From the NCBI RefSeq assembly GCF_900290235.1, contig NZ_OLMK01000025.1, positions 55,200 through 119,199 of the forward strand: a stretch of DNA of 64,000 nucleotides, written 5' to 3'. Position numbers and translations under genes: made by a program. The notes below the pieces were generated by a model. It was given only the letters and a program-made list of their open reading frames with translations. It searched no databases and was not told the DNA's origin. The stretch's first letter is position 1. Each line of letters begins with the position of its first letter. Below are positions 21,341 through 29,370 of the stretch, piece by piece. The stretch comes from Streptomyces sp. MA5143a. GTDB taxonomy: Bacteria > Actinomycetota > Actinomycetes > Streptomycetales > Streptomycetaceae.

Positions 21341-22585
21341 ATGAGCTACGCGAACGAGCCGTACGAGGAGGTCGTACGGCTGCCGATGGTGAGCCCGGGG
21401 CCGCTGGAGCCGCCCGCCGCGTGGGAGCGGCTGCGGGAGCGGTGCCCGGTGGCGACGGTCGAGCTGCCGAGCGGTGACCGGGCGGCGTTCCTCAGCCGGT
21501 ACGCCGATGTGCGGGCGATGCTGTCCGACCCCCGTTTCGCGCGGCCGGCCGCCGGGGACGACAGCGCGCGGCTCTCGGCCGACGGGGCCGGCGGTGTCGC
21601 GGCCGACGCCGACCCGGAGTACGAGCTGGCCGTCCCGGAGAACGGCGAGCCGCATCAGCGCTGGCGGCGCCAGGTGGGCCGGTACTTCACCGCGAAGCGG
21701 ATGGCCGCGCTGCGCCCCGGGATGACCAGGATCGCCGAGTCGCTGCTGGACGAGATGGTGGAGCGGGGGCAGCCCGCCGACCTGAAGGCGGCGCTGGGGT
21801 TTCCGCTGCCCGTGTACGTCATCTGCGAACTGCTCGGCGCGCCGGCCGGGGAGCGGGACCGCTTCTCGCACTGGTCGGACGCGTTCCTGAACGTCAGCCG
21901 TTTCACGCAGGAGGAGACACGGGCGGCGTTCGGCGAGTTCGCCGCGTACATGCGTGACCTCGTCGCCGCCAAGCGGGCCGAGCCGGGCGAGGACCTGCTC
22001 AGCATGCTGATCGTGGAGGGCGCGGCGCTGCCGGAGGAGGAGCGGCTGACGGACGCCGAACTGCTCTCCACCGGCATGGGGTTGCTGGTCGCGGGTCACG
22101 AGACCACGGCCAACATGATCGGCAAGATGGTGGCCCTGCTGCTGTCGGACCGCGACCGCTGGGAGCGGCTGCTCCGGGACCCGTCGCTGATCCGTACGGC
22201 CGTGGAGGAGGTACTGCGCTTCGACGCGAACCTGGGCGGCTTCGGCATCCGGCGCTATCTGAGCGAGGATCTCGACCTCGACGGCACGGTGGTGCCGCGC
22301 GGCACCACCGTGTGCTGCGGGATGTCCTCCGCCAACCGCGACGAACGGGTCTTCGCCGACGCGGACGAGATGGACCTCGCCCGCAGCCCCAACCCGCACC
22401 TCACCTTCGGGGCGGGGCCGCGTTCCTGCCTGGGCCAGGCCCTCGCCCGCACCGAGCTCCAGGTGGTCCTGGAGGTCCTGCTGCGCAGGCTTCCCACCCT
22501 CGAACTGGCCGTGCCCACAGAGGAGTTGCGCAGGGAGGAGGGCCTGCTGGTGGGCGGTCTCCGCGAAGTACCGGTCCGCTGGTGA
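21341..22585 (+). CDS. Cytochrome P450
   Basis: A 414-residue soluble bacterial P450. The I-helix oxygen-activation motif LVAGHETTA, the K-helix EEVLR (ExxR) and the haem loop FGAGPRSCLGQALAR with ligand Cys363 are all present; Arg replaces the common His in the haem loop, which is frequent. It would hydroxylate or otherwise oxidise a small hydrophobic molecule with electrons from the adjoining ferredoxin. ATG 21341 has GAGGAGA upstream. Length and motifs are normal for actinobacterial class I P450s; the CYP subfamily was not assigned. Neighbours: a divergent MarR regulator and, 31 nt downstream, the ferredoxin gene, so these two genes form an operon. Confidence 0.93.
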   Translation: MSYANEPYEEVVRLPMVSPGPLEPPAAWERLRERCPVATVELPSGDRAAFLSRYADVRAMLSDPRFARPAAGDDSARLSADGAGGVAADADPEYELAVPENGEPHQRWRRQVGRYFTAKRMAALRPGMTRIAESLLDEMVERGQPADLKAALGFPLPVYVICELLGAPAGERDRFSHWSDAFLNVSRFTQEETRAAFGEFAAYMRDLVAAKRAEPGEDLLSMLIVEGAALPEEERLTDAELLSTGMGLLVAGHETTANMIGKMVALLLSDRDRWERLLRDPSLIRTAVEEVLRFDANLGGFGIRRYLSEDLDLDGTVVPRGTTVCCGMSSANRDERVFADADEMDLARSPNPHLTFGAGPRSCLGQALARTELQVVLEVLLRRLPTLELAVPTEELRREEGLLVGGLREVPVRW

Positions 22586-22616
22586 GCCCGTGCACCGCGG
22601 CAAGGAGGCGACACCC

Positions 22617-22826
22617 GTGAAGGTCCGCGTCGACACGACCAGGTGCTGCGGCGCCGGCCAGTGCGTCCTGCTCGCCCCCGAAGTCTTCGACCAGCGGGAC
22701 GAGGACGGCATCGTCGTACTCCTCACCCCGGAACCGGCCCCGCCCCACCACCCGGCCGTCCGGGAGGCGGCGGCGGTCTGCCCGACCTCGGCGATCACGG
22801 TGGCCGAGGAGGGGAGCGGCACCTGA
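22617..22826 (+). CDS. [3Fe-4S] ferredoxin, P450 partner
   Basis: A 69-residue electron carrier. The N-terminal Cys cluster CCGAGQC and the distal CP motif (VCPTSAI) fit a P450-associated ferredoxin of the single-cluster type. GTG 22617 was chosen because AAGGAGG ends 8 nt before it; an earlier ATG at 22590 lies before that ribosome site. It directly follows the cytochrome P450 and probably feeds it electrons from a ferredoxin reductase encoded elsewhere. Confidence 0.9.
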   Translation: MKVRVDTTRCCGAGQCVLLAPEVFDQRDEDGIVVLLTPEPAPPHHPAVREAAAVCPTSAITVAEEGSGT

Positions 22827-22830
22827 AGGG

Positions 22831-23523
22831 CTATGCCTTGGGCGCCCGATGAGGCCCCAGTTCCTCCAGTACGGCACCGAGTTGGGCTGCCGTAAGGGCC
22901 TCCCCCGGCAGGTCGGGGGCCGGGGCCGGCGGGGCGGCCGGGGGCCGGAGGCTGTCGAGGAACAGGGCCAGGGGGCGCTGCCAGGCGTCGGCACCGGTCA
23001 CCGCCGTGAGCGCGGGGACGGCGCGGCCGAGGGCGGCGAGCCCGAAGAGGACGTCCTCGACGGTCACGTCGCCCCGCACGGCGCCCTCGGCCCGGCCGCG
23101 CGCCAGCAGCACCTCCATCGTCTCCCGGTTGTGGGCGTGCACCGCGTCCAGCGCCTCGACGCCCTCGACCCGCGTGGTCATGAGGTCGTTGGTGCCCCGG
23201 TCGGCGGCCAGCGTCGCGAACACCGCCCGCAGATAGGTGTGCAGCCCCTGCCAGGCGTCCCCGGCCGCCCGCGCCCGCTCACCGGCGTCCATGGTGCCGG
23301 TGAGCCGGTCCCGGAAGACGGCGTCCACGAGCGCGGCCCGGGTGGGGAAGTGCCGGTACAGCGTCGCGTTGCCCACCCCGGCCCGCCGCGCGATCACGTC
23401 CCACGGCGCGTCCAGCCCCCACTCGGCGAACACCTCACGGGCCGCCGCGACGAGCAGCTCCCGGTTCCGCCGGGCATCACGCCGCCGCCCCGGAGCCCCG
23501 TCCCCCACCCCGCCACCGCCCAT
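22831..23523 (-). CDS. TetR-family transcriptional regulator
   Basis: 230 residues. The N-terminal DNA-binding domain is clear: RNRELLVAAAREVFAEWGL, then VIARRAGVGNATLYRHFPT with the family's recognition helix. The all-helical ligand domain follows and is poorly conserved, as usual. ATG 23523 is supported by GGAGG 8 nt upstream; the frame continues further but becomes Pro/Arg-rich without coding character. It converges on the P450/ferredoxin operon with a 4-nt gap. Its target may be the upstream small ORF or itself; a role in P450 control is possible but not shown. Confidence 0.87.
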   Translation of the reverse strand: MGGGGVGDGAPGRRRDARRNRELLVAAAREVFAEWGLDAPWDVIARRAGVGNATLYRHFPTRAALVDAVFRDRLTGTMDAGERARAAGDAWQGLHTYLRAVFATLAADRGTNDLMTTRVEGVEALDAVHAHNRETMEVLLARGRAEGAVRGDVTVEDVLFGLAALGRAVPALTAVTGADAWQRPLALFLDSLRPPAAPPAPAPDLPGEALTAAQLGAVLEELGPHRAPKA

Positions 23524-23663
23524 CACACCCTCCGCACGACCCGACGCACCGACCGACCGGGGACCGCTCCCCGGCCCCGCCGCGCGCGATGCTACCGGCG
23601 CCGGGGCGACGGCCGGCCCCGTTCCCGGGGGACCGCGCGGCGGCCCGGCCCCTCTGGTCGGGC

Positions 23664-23918
23664 TCAGCCGACGGCGGCCCGTTCGCCGCCCGGGGCCCGG
23701 CGCGCGACCGGGCGGTCGAGGTGGACGACGACGCTGCCGTAGAAACGGTGCACGGCGTCGTCGACGCTGCGAATGAATCCGGACTCGGCGTTGCGCCCGG
23801 AGCGATCGCCGTCCGGATGGGCAGACCGCCACCCCGGTGGAATGTCTGCTTCCGGTCCGGGAGAAGCTTGGGGAAGTGTCGTACATCCCTCACAACTCCC
23901 AAGGAGACGACCGGACAT
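23664..23918 (-). CDS. Possible small protein upstream of TetR gene
   Basis: An 84-codon frame of uncertain status. Its last 35 codons (from AGC GTC GAC GAC to the stop) have almost uniformly G/C third positions and read SVDDAVHRFYGSVVVHLDRP, which looks protein-like. The first half is less biased and overlaps the promoter region of the divergent hydrolase. The true start may be internal, or this may be the remnant of a longer gene. No family was recognised. Confidence 0.3.
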   Translation of the reverse strand: MSGRLLGSCEGCTTLPQASPGPEADIPPGWRSAHPDGDRSGRNAESGFIRSVDDAVHRFYGSVVVHLDRPVARRAPGGERAAVG

Positions 23919-25356
23919 GACGCAGCGTTGGGCACGGAGAGCGGTGTTGGGCGGGCTGGCCGGAGGGCTGGTCGGGGCCGGGGGCGGGAGCGCCTGGGCC
24001 GCCGGTGGACGGGAGGTCGGGGGTCGGGCGGCCGGTGGGCCGGGGGCCCGTGAAGGGCGGTCCCGTGCGGCTGGTCGGGGGGCGGGCGCCGGCCGGGAGG
24101 TCCAGGTGTCGGTCGCCGTCGGGCGGGGCGGCGGGCCCGTGGGCTCCGACCGCGTGCGGGTGCTCCAGGTCGGGCCCCGGGGCGCGGGCACGGTGGTCGT
24201 GCTGGTGCCCGGGATGTTCGGCGCGGCCAACGACTTCCGGCTGATGGCGCGGGACCTCGTCGCGGCCGTCCCCGGCGTGCAGGTGTGGGCGCCGGACCGG
24301 CGGGAGGAGAACCTCGCCGACCGCTCCGGGTTCACCGACGGCGCCGACCCCCTCGCGTACTACCTGGACGGCCACTACCGCACGCAGGACCCGGCGGCGT
24401 CCGGGTTCGCCGCCGGCTGGGGCCTCGGGCTCGCCCTCGACGACCTGCGCGCCGTGGTGCTCGCCGCGCGGGACGGCGGGCGGCGGCGCGTCGTCCTCGG
24501 CGGGCACTCCTGGGGCGCGACCACCGCCCTGGCGTACGCGGCCTGGGACTTCGGCGGATGCCCCGGATACCGGGACCTCGCCGGGCTCGCCGTCCTCGAC
24601 GGCGGGGTGCTCGGGGCCTTCAAGGGGGCCGGGGCGCCCGTGCAGGACTCTCCCGAGCAGATACGGCAGCGGCTCGCCGCGATCGAGGGCGGGCGCGTCT
24701 TCGACCTGACGCTGAGCGGGGTCGGGCTCGGCCGCCGGGCGGAGAGCACCCAGATCTGGTACCAGCTCGCCGGGTGGTACGCCCACCACGACCCCGAGGG
24801 CCGTTCCGTCCTCCAGGACCGGATGCCCGACGCGCTCCGGCCGCCGCACCCGGTCACGAACGCGGCGCTGCTCGGCGCCCTCGTCGACGCCCGCTTCGGG
24901 TGGCCCAACGACATCAGCGTCCACTCCGGGCGGATCGCCGACCCGGCCGGCGCTGACGGCGTGCGCGGCTGGGTCGACGAGGGGATCACCCCGATCGCGC
25001 GGGTGGCGGAGGCGTACGCGGGGCCGGAGCCTGCGGTCTGGGAGTGGTACTGGCCGGCCCGGCTGTCGGTGGACCTCGACGTGAGCGACGCGTACGCCGA
25101 CACCGACCTCGCCCGCTCCCTCGGCCTGCGGCTGCGGCACGCCGCCGGGCTCGACGTCCCGCTGTACACCTTCCAGACCAGCGCCTACAAGGGCACCGTC
25201 CTCGACGCGGCCCGCCGGGTCGCCGCCGAGTCCCGCGTCCCGTACACCGTCCACGAGACGGACGAGGGCATGAACCACCTCGACCCGCTGTTCGCCGCGA
25301 CCGCGCACAACACGGCGACCCGCACCCTCGCGGAGTTCCTGCGCGGGCTGCGGTGA
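23917..25356 (+). CDS. Exported alpha/beta hydrolase
   Basis: 479 residues. The N-terminus WARRAVLGGLAGGLVGAGGG is an export signal with a twin-arginine-like RRAVL. After a Gly/Arg-rich linker comes an alpha/beta-hydrolase fold: strand-loop VLVPGMFGAANDF (oxyanion region), nucleophile elbow GGHSWGAT, and a late TDEGMNHLDPLF containing the likely catalytic His. Substrate unknown; a secreted esterase or lipase-like role is reasonable. ATG 23917 has AAGGAGA upstream. It is monocistronic, and the next gene is convergent. Confidence 0.85.
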   Translation: MTQRWARRAVLGGLAGGLVGAGGGSAWAAGGREVGGRAAGGPGAREGRSRAAGRGAGAGREVQVSVAVGRGGGPVGSDRVRVLQVGPRGAGTVVVLVPGMFGAANDFRLMARDLVAAVPGVQVWAPDRREENLADRSGFTDGADPLAYYLDGHYRTQDPAASGFAAGWGLGLALDDLRAVVLAARDGGRRRVVLGGHSWGATTALAYAAWDFGGCPGYRDLAGLAVLDGGVLGAFKGAGAPVQDSPEQIRQRLAAIEGGRVFDLTLSGVGLGRRAESTQIWYQLAGWYAHHDPEGRSVLQDRMPDALRPPHPVTNAALLGALVDARFGWPNDISVHSGRIADPAGADGVRGWVDEGITPIARVAEAYAGPEPAVWEWYWPARLSVDLDVSDAYADTDLARSLGLRLRHAAGLDVPLYTFQTSAYKGTVLDAARRVAAESRVPYTVHETDEGMNHLDPLFAATAHNTATRTLAEFLRGLR

Positions 25357-25387
25357 GCGACGGGGCCGCCCGGCGGGCAGCGGTGCC

Positions 25388-25996
25388 TCAGCTGTAGACG
25401 ATCGGGCAGCCGCGGCGGAGCGAGTGCTGGGCGGCGCGCAGATACAGCGCCACGTAGAAGGCCGCGTCGAGGTCCTGGCTCCACGGCCCCGGCCGTGACG
25501 CGGCCAGCTCGCTCGCAGATCCGTCCATGAACCACATGGTCAGGTCGAGGTTGTCGCACATGGCCGGGGTCTCGGCCGGCAGGTCGACGGCCTCGGCCAG
25601 TCGCTCGGCGAGCGCGAGCATCTGCGGGGCGCCGGCGACGAGGGTCTCGTCCGTGTGCCCGGAGCCGACCGGCAGCAGGATCGGCTCGTCCAGCGAGAAC
25701 GGCACCAGCACCGACCAGCCACAGAGGACCGCCACCTCCTCGGCCGAGAGGTGTGCCTCGCACAGGGCGACGAACCCGTCCATGGAGGGGATCAGCTTCT
25801 CCTCGAAGCGCCGGCCCGAGCCGCGGACGAACTCCGCCTCCTCCTCCGGCACCGAGTCATAGGGCGGCAGCCTCCGCCGACCCAGCTCCTCGTTCAGCGC
25901 GGAGGCCACGTGGGCCCACCCGTCCTCCACCTCCTCCTCGTCCCCGCACCCCTCGCACCAGTCCTCCGCGCCGACACTCACCAGATATACGCCCAT
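25388..25996 (-). CDS. Hypothetical acidic protein
   Basis: 202 residues, no family recognised and no signal peptide. An acidic N-terminal segment with WCEGCGDEEEVEDGW could bind metal through its two Cys. The middle contains a regular alpha/beta pattern (VALCEAHLSAEEVAVLCGWSVLVPF) and the C-terminus WSQDLDAAFYVALYLRAAQHSL is probably helical. The composition resembles Streptomyces cytosolic proteins of the immunity/SUKH-like type, but I cannot show homology. Confidence 0.7.
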   Translation of the reverse strand: MGVYLVSVGAEDWCEGCGDEEEVEDGWAHVASALNEELGRRRLPPYDSVPEEEAEFVRGSGRRFEEKLIPSMDGFVALCEAHLSAEEVAVLCGWSVLVPFSLDEPILLPVGSGHTDETLVAGAPQMLALAERLAEAVDLPAETPAMCDNLDLTMWFMDGSASELAASRPGPWSQDLDAAFYVALYLRAAQHSLRRGCPIVYS

Positions 25997-26106
25997 GAGC
26001 GGAACGTACAGCGCGCCACTGACACTCCGGTCCGCCCACTCCGGCCGCCGGCGGCCTCCTGAGAGGATGCGCGGACGACCACTGGAGAAGCGAAGGGGGA
26101 ACGAGC

Positions 26107-26301
26107 ATGACCGTGCTCATACTGTCCGGGGTCCTCGTACTCGTCATCGGCGGCTGCGTCTGTGTCTTCTGGGCCGCACGGGGCGGCCCCCGCTGGGTCC
26201 GCGCCGTCGCCACCGGAACGCTCGCCGTGGGCGAACTCCTCCGCGTCGTCGACCCCCTGCGCTCCTCGAACAGCAAGAGAGGCGACACGCTGCGGGACTG
26301 A
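26107..26301 (+). CDS. Small single-pass membrane protein
   Basis: 64 residues: one N-terminal hydrophobic helix (VLILSGVLVLVIGGCVCVFWAA) followed by a basic, helical cytosolic tail. A good ribosome site (AAGGGGGAA) precedes the ATG. Unknown function; it is followed by a strong terminator. Confidence 0.7.
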   Translation: MTVLILSGVLVLVIGGCVCVFWAARGGPRWVRAVATGTLAVGELLRVVDPLRSSNSKRGDTLRD

Positions 26302-26326
26302 GACCCCGCGTCTGCCACACGAAGGA

Positions 26327-26363
26327 GCGGACGGCCGCGGGGAGAGGTCCCGCGGCCGTCCGC
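26327..26363. terminator. Bidirectional terminator, 15-bp stem
   Basis: GCGGACGGCCGCGGG, 7-nt loop, and its perfect complement, between the small membrane protein gene and the convergent small secreted protein gene. Confidence 0.85.
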
Positions 26364-26408
26364 CTGTACGAATGCCGCGCCTGGCGAGCCCGGCACCGCG
26401 TGGTGGGA

Positions 26409-26732
26409 TCAGCGGGTCTGGTAGTCGACCAGCGTCACGAAGTACCGCTGGACCGCACCGCACGCCACGCTCGACTTCTTGTCGATGCCGACCCACGGGC
26501 CGTACGCGAAGTGGCTCCTGCCCGTGACGCCGTCCTCACAGGTGACCTTGACCCGCACCTGGCCGGTGCCCCGGTGGCAGATCGCGAACCCCGTGTTCTC
26601 GGTCGGCTTGCCCACCTGGCACCCGTCCGGCGTGGCGCTGGCGGCGGTCGCACCGGCGATCGGCGCGGCCACGGCGATACCGGCCAGCACCAGCGGTGTC
26701 ATGGCGAGAGACGTCAACTTCCTGATGTTCAT
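26409..26732 (-). CDS. Small secreted Cys-containing protein
   Basis: 107 residues. A signal peptide (MNIRKLTSLAMTPLVLAGIAVAAPIAGATAASA split around a VAAPIAG core) precedes a mature domain of about 70 residues with four Cys, consistent with two disulfides. GGGGAA upstream supports the ATG. No family recognised; related small exported proteins are common and uncharacterised in Streptomyces. It lies downstream of, and is separately terminated from, the pectate lyase. Confidence 0.75.
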   Translation of the reverse strand: MNIRKLTSLAMTPLVLAGIAVAAPIAGATAASATPDGCQVGKPTENTGFAICHRGTGQVRVKVTCEDGVTGRSHFAYGPWVGIDKKSSVACGAVQRYFVTLVDYQTR

Positions 26733-26771
26733 GATGTGTTCCCCGTATCTCTGGCGCCTGCGAGGCAGGCA

Positions 26772-26799
26772 GCCCGGACCACCGGAAGCGGGTCCGGGC
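26772..26799 (-). terminator. Hairpin after pectate lyase gene
   Basis: GCCCGGACC and GGTCCGGGC form a 9-bp stem with a 10-nt loop, about 100 nt beyond the pectate lyase stop. It is also upstream of the small secreted gene, so a role in that gene's leader is an alternative. Confidence 0.5.
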
Positions 26800-26896
26800 G
26801 TTGGTCACCGGGAAGCCAAACAAGATTCCTTCGACATGTCCACGACTTTTGACAAGCCTTGGCCTTGTCCAGACCTCGCGGCCTCCGTCCGGCAGG

Positions 26897-28462
26897 TCAT
26901 CCGCCGAAGGTGACCACGAGCCGGCCGTCCGAGGCGAAGGACCACTTCATGGCGCCGGAGTACGACGCGCAACGGGAGCCGTTGGCGCCGGACCAGAACT
27001 GGTTGGTGCTGTCGGAGTTGCCGATGACGCGGTCGTTGGTCCCGCTGGAGCCCCGGCACGAGGTGTTGTCGCGGAAGACCGACGTACCGCCGTCGAAGTT
27101 GAAGTTGCGCTCGGTGTTGTCGACGCTCAGGTTGCCCGAGACGGTCATGGTGCCCGGGTTGCTGTTCCACGTGAAACCGTGCTTGCCGTTGTCGTAGGCG
27201 ATGCTGCGCCGCACGACGTGGTTGACGGCGATGTCGTCGCCCCCGAGCTTGTAGCCGTTGCGGTCGCCGTTGCCGGCCTGGGAGCCGTCGCTGAGCGTGC
27301 CGTTCTCGAAGGCGAGGGAGTCCTCGATGGTCACCGGGCCGATGGGGCCCGTGTCCGTCTTGGTGTAGAGGTCCCAGCCGTCGTCGATGTTGTTGTGGGC
27401 GACGGCGTACCGGAAGACGTTTCCGGGCCCGGTGGTGAGCTTCGCCGCGAAGCCGTCGGCGTCCTCGCCGTCGGAGTCGGCGTTGTCGTGCGACTCCGCG
27501 CTCAGGATCAGGTTGTCGGACGGCCAGTCGGCGGCCGGGGTGGTGGAGGAGGCCCGGCCCAACTGGAGCCCGGTGTCGCGGTTGTGGCGGGTCACCGTGC
27601 GCTCGATGACGTTGTGGCTGCCGCCGACGTAGATGCCGTTGTCACCGGCCCGTTCGACGACGATGCCCTTGACGTGCCAGTACGACCCGTTCAGTTGGAG
27701 CCCCCGGTTGGCGGAACTCTCCGTCTGCGCCGCGAAGTCGAGGACCGGGGTCTCGCCGGGGTAGGCGGCCAGGGTCGTCCGGGCGGCGGCGGTGCCGTTC
27801 TGGCCGACCGGGACGGTGACGGTCGAGGAGTGGTGGTACGTCCCGCCGCGCAGATAGATCGTGCCGCCGGCGCTGATCCGGCTGATCGCGGAGGTGAGCG
27901 TGGTGGGGGCGGACTGGGTTCCGGCCGCACCGTCGGTGCCGTTCGGGGCGACGTAGAGCGCGGAGGCCGACGGGGGTGTGCCGGTGCCGTCGGGCACGGT
28001 CGCGTCGAGGCGGTCGACGTTGGGCAGTCCGGCCGCGGTGGTGGGGGTGAGCCGGACGGTGTTGCCACCCGCCACCACCGGCACGGACAGGGTCTTCGTG
28101 GTCCAGCCCGACCAGGTGCCCGTGCCCTCGAAGGACACGGTCGCCACGGTCGAGCCGTTCACGACGACGTTCGCGGTGCGGGCGGCGGTGGTGCCGTTGG
28201 CGAACCGCACCCCGAGTGTCGCGGTGCCCGCGGCGCCGGACACCACCGTGAACTGGACGTAGCCGCTGGTCGAGTTGGTGCCGTTGCAGAATCCGCTGCC
28301 CGAGTAGCCGGTCCAGTCGGAGTCGATCGTGCCGACGCACACCGCCGGCGAGCTCTCCGCCTCGTACCGGGCGGTCGCCGCCTGCGCGGTGGTCGCGCCG
28401 GCCAGCGCGACGAGTGTGCCGGACAACAGGCCTGCGCATGCCATGACGGTTCTCAGACGCAT
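26897..28462 (-). CDS. Secreted CBM35 - PL9 pectate lyase-like beta-helix enzyme
   Basis: 521 residues. A Sec signal peptide ends AGATTAQA. Residues about 30-160 form a CBM35-type carbohydrate-binding module (YEAESS at the start, aromatic ligand residues, VDRLDATV end). The rest is a right-handed parallel beta-helix with the PL9 signatures DADGFAAKL, GNVFRYAVAHNNIDDGWDL and NGYKLGG; PL9 enzymes cleave polygalacturonate by calcium-dependent beta-elimination. Lys in FAAKL and nearby Asp residues would form the active site. It is monocistronic. A LacI-like palindrome GAAAGCGCTTTC lies 54 nt upstream of the start and probably mediates sugar control. Confidence 0.88.
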   Translation of the reverse strand: MRLRTVMACAGLLSGTLVALAGATTAQAATARYEAESSPAVCVGTIDSDWTGYSGSGFCNGTNSTSGYVQFTVVSGAAGTATLGVRFANGTTAARTANVVVNGSTVATVSFEGTGTWSGWTTKTLSVPVVAGGNTVRLTPTTAAGLPNVDRLDATVPDGTGTPPSASALYVAPNGTDGAAGTQSAPTTLTSAISRISAGGTIYLRGGTYHHSSTVTVPVGQNGTAAARTTLAAYPGETPVLDFAAQTESSANRGLQLNGSYWHVKGIVVERAGDNGIYVGGSHNVIERTVTRHNRDTGLQLGRASSTTPAADWPSDNLILSAESHDNADSDGEDADGFAAKLTTGPGNVFRYAVAHNNIDDGWDLYTKTDTGPIGPVTIEDSLAFENGTLSDGSQAGNGDRNGYKLGGDDIAVNHVVRRSIAYDNGKHGFTWNSNPGTMTVSGNLSVDNTERNFNFDGGTSVFRDNTSCRGSSGTNDRVIGNSDSTNQFWSGANGSRCASYSGAMKWSFASDGRLVVTFGG

Positions 28463-28689
28463 GGTGGGTCTCCATCTCCAGGACGGTCGGTTCGTCTACC
28501 AGAGGTGCGGGAATGGAAAGCGCTTTCTCGGCAAGGTAGGGAGATGGCCTGAACGCGTCAAGGGAAGGGGACGCCCGTTCTGTTCACATGGAGGAACGGG
28601 AGCTTCTAGAGAAAGGGAAAAACCGGCACCACTGTTCATGTTTATGAACAGTCATTGCATGGACAGACGCCTTACCCGATGAGGAGTCC
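28463..28689. promoter_or_regulatory. Pectate lyase promoter region with two palindromes
   Basis: GAAAGCGCTTTC (28516-28527) is a perfect 12-bp LacI-type palindrome close to the pectate lyase start. Further upstream, ACTGTTCAT-GTTT-ATGAACAGT (28631-28652) is a 9-bp-arm inverted repeat in unusually AT-rich DNA, 38 nt before the GntR-like fragment. These would suit two different repressors. Confidence 0.6.
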
Positions 28690-28760
28690 ATGACGGGCAT
28701 CGCCTCACCCGTGGTGTCGGGCCGCCAGGACAAGATGTTCGCCCCAGTGCGCGGGGCCCC
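28690..28760 (+). pseudogene. Truncated GntR/FadR-type regulator N-terminus (candidate)
   Basis: A GAGGAG ribosome site and ATG open a frame reading SGRQDKMFAPVRG, which resembles the first residues of Streptomyces FadR-subfamily GntR regulators. After about 23 residues the similarity stops abruptly where the neighbouring lipoprotein gene's 3' end begins, and the frame runs into that gene antisense until a stop near 28806. A deletion that removed the rest of the gene would explain it, together with the orphan operator-like repeat at 28631. The similarity is from memory and short. Confidence 0.35.
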
Positions 28761-29267
28761 TCAGTCCGTGAAGCAGCCGAACTCCTCGTCATCCCGGGCG
28801 TCGTAGGCCGTCCGCGACTCGGCGTCCGACTCGCCGAACACGACCTGGCCGGGAACGAGTTGTTCGAGGCGGAAGGTGAGGAAGCCGGAGACCTGGTCGT
28901 CCGAGGCCATGTTGGCGCGCAGGGCGTACGTGGTGCCGGGGTCCAGGGTGGCGGTGAGGGGCCGTTCGGTCGTGAAGCCGTCCGGGGCGGTGCCCAGTCG
29001 GATCCGCTGCGAGAGGGTCTTCCCGTCCGTCGCCCTGATGTGCCACAGCGTCCGGCCGGGGTCGTCGACGGTGCTGGAGTCGTCCCACTCGTAGAGCGCG
29101 GCCTCGGTGATCCCGTCGCCCTTCGCGGCCGGGCAGTCCCGCCAGGCGAGCGTGGGCTTCGCCGCGGTGCCCGTGACGAAGAGGGGATCGTACTCGGCGC
29201 CGCAGGCCGTCAGGAGAGGGGCGAGCGCCACAACTGCCGCCACACGCCAGGCTGTTCCCCGTTTCAT
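28761..29267 (-). CDS. Lipoprotein of unknown function
   Basis: 168 residues. A lipoprotein signal peptide with lipobox LLTAC precedes a beta-rich domain; the repeated strand pattern (TLWHIRATDG, RPLTATLDPGTTYALRA, GFLTFRLEQL) suggests an Ig-like fold. It ends DDEEFGCFTD. ATG 29267 gives the proper signal peptide, although the ribosome site is weak. Anchored on the outer face of the membrane. No family recognised. Confidence 0.78.
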   Translation of the reverse strand: MKRGTAWRVAAVVALAPLLTACGAEYDPLFVTGTAAKPTLAWRDCPAAKGDGITEAALYEWDDSSTVDDPGRTLWHIRATDGKTLSQRIRLGTAPDGFTTERPLTATLDPGTTYALRANMASDDQVSGFLTFRLEQLVPGQVVFGESDAESRTAYDARDDEEFGCFTD

Positions 29268-29356
29268 GGCGCGGAGTCTATGAGGGGACACGGGCGCCGT
29301 CGGCCCCACGGGACGTATCGAAGCGGTACCGGACGGATCACACGCCGCCCCCCGGA

Positions 29357-29362
29357 TAGGGT
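29357..29362 (+). promoter_or_regulatory. -10 box TAGGGT of a probable leaderless transcript
   Basis: TAGGGT ends 9 nt before the ATG of the HIT-like gene, and there is no Shine-Dalgarno sequence between. Transcription would begin at or next to the start codon. Confidence 0.5.
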
Positions 29363-29370
29363 CACCGGTC

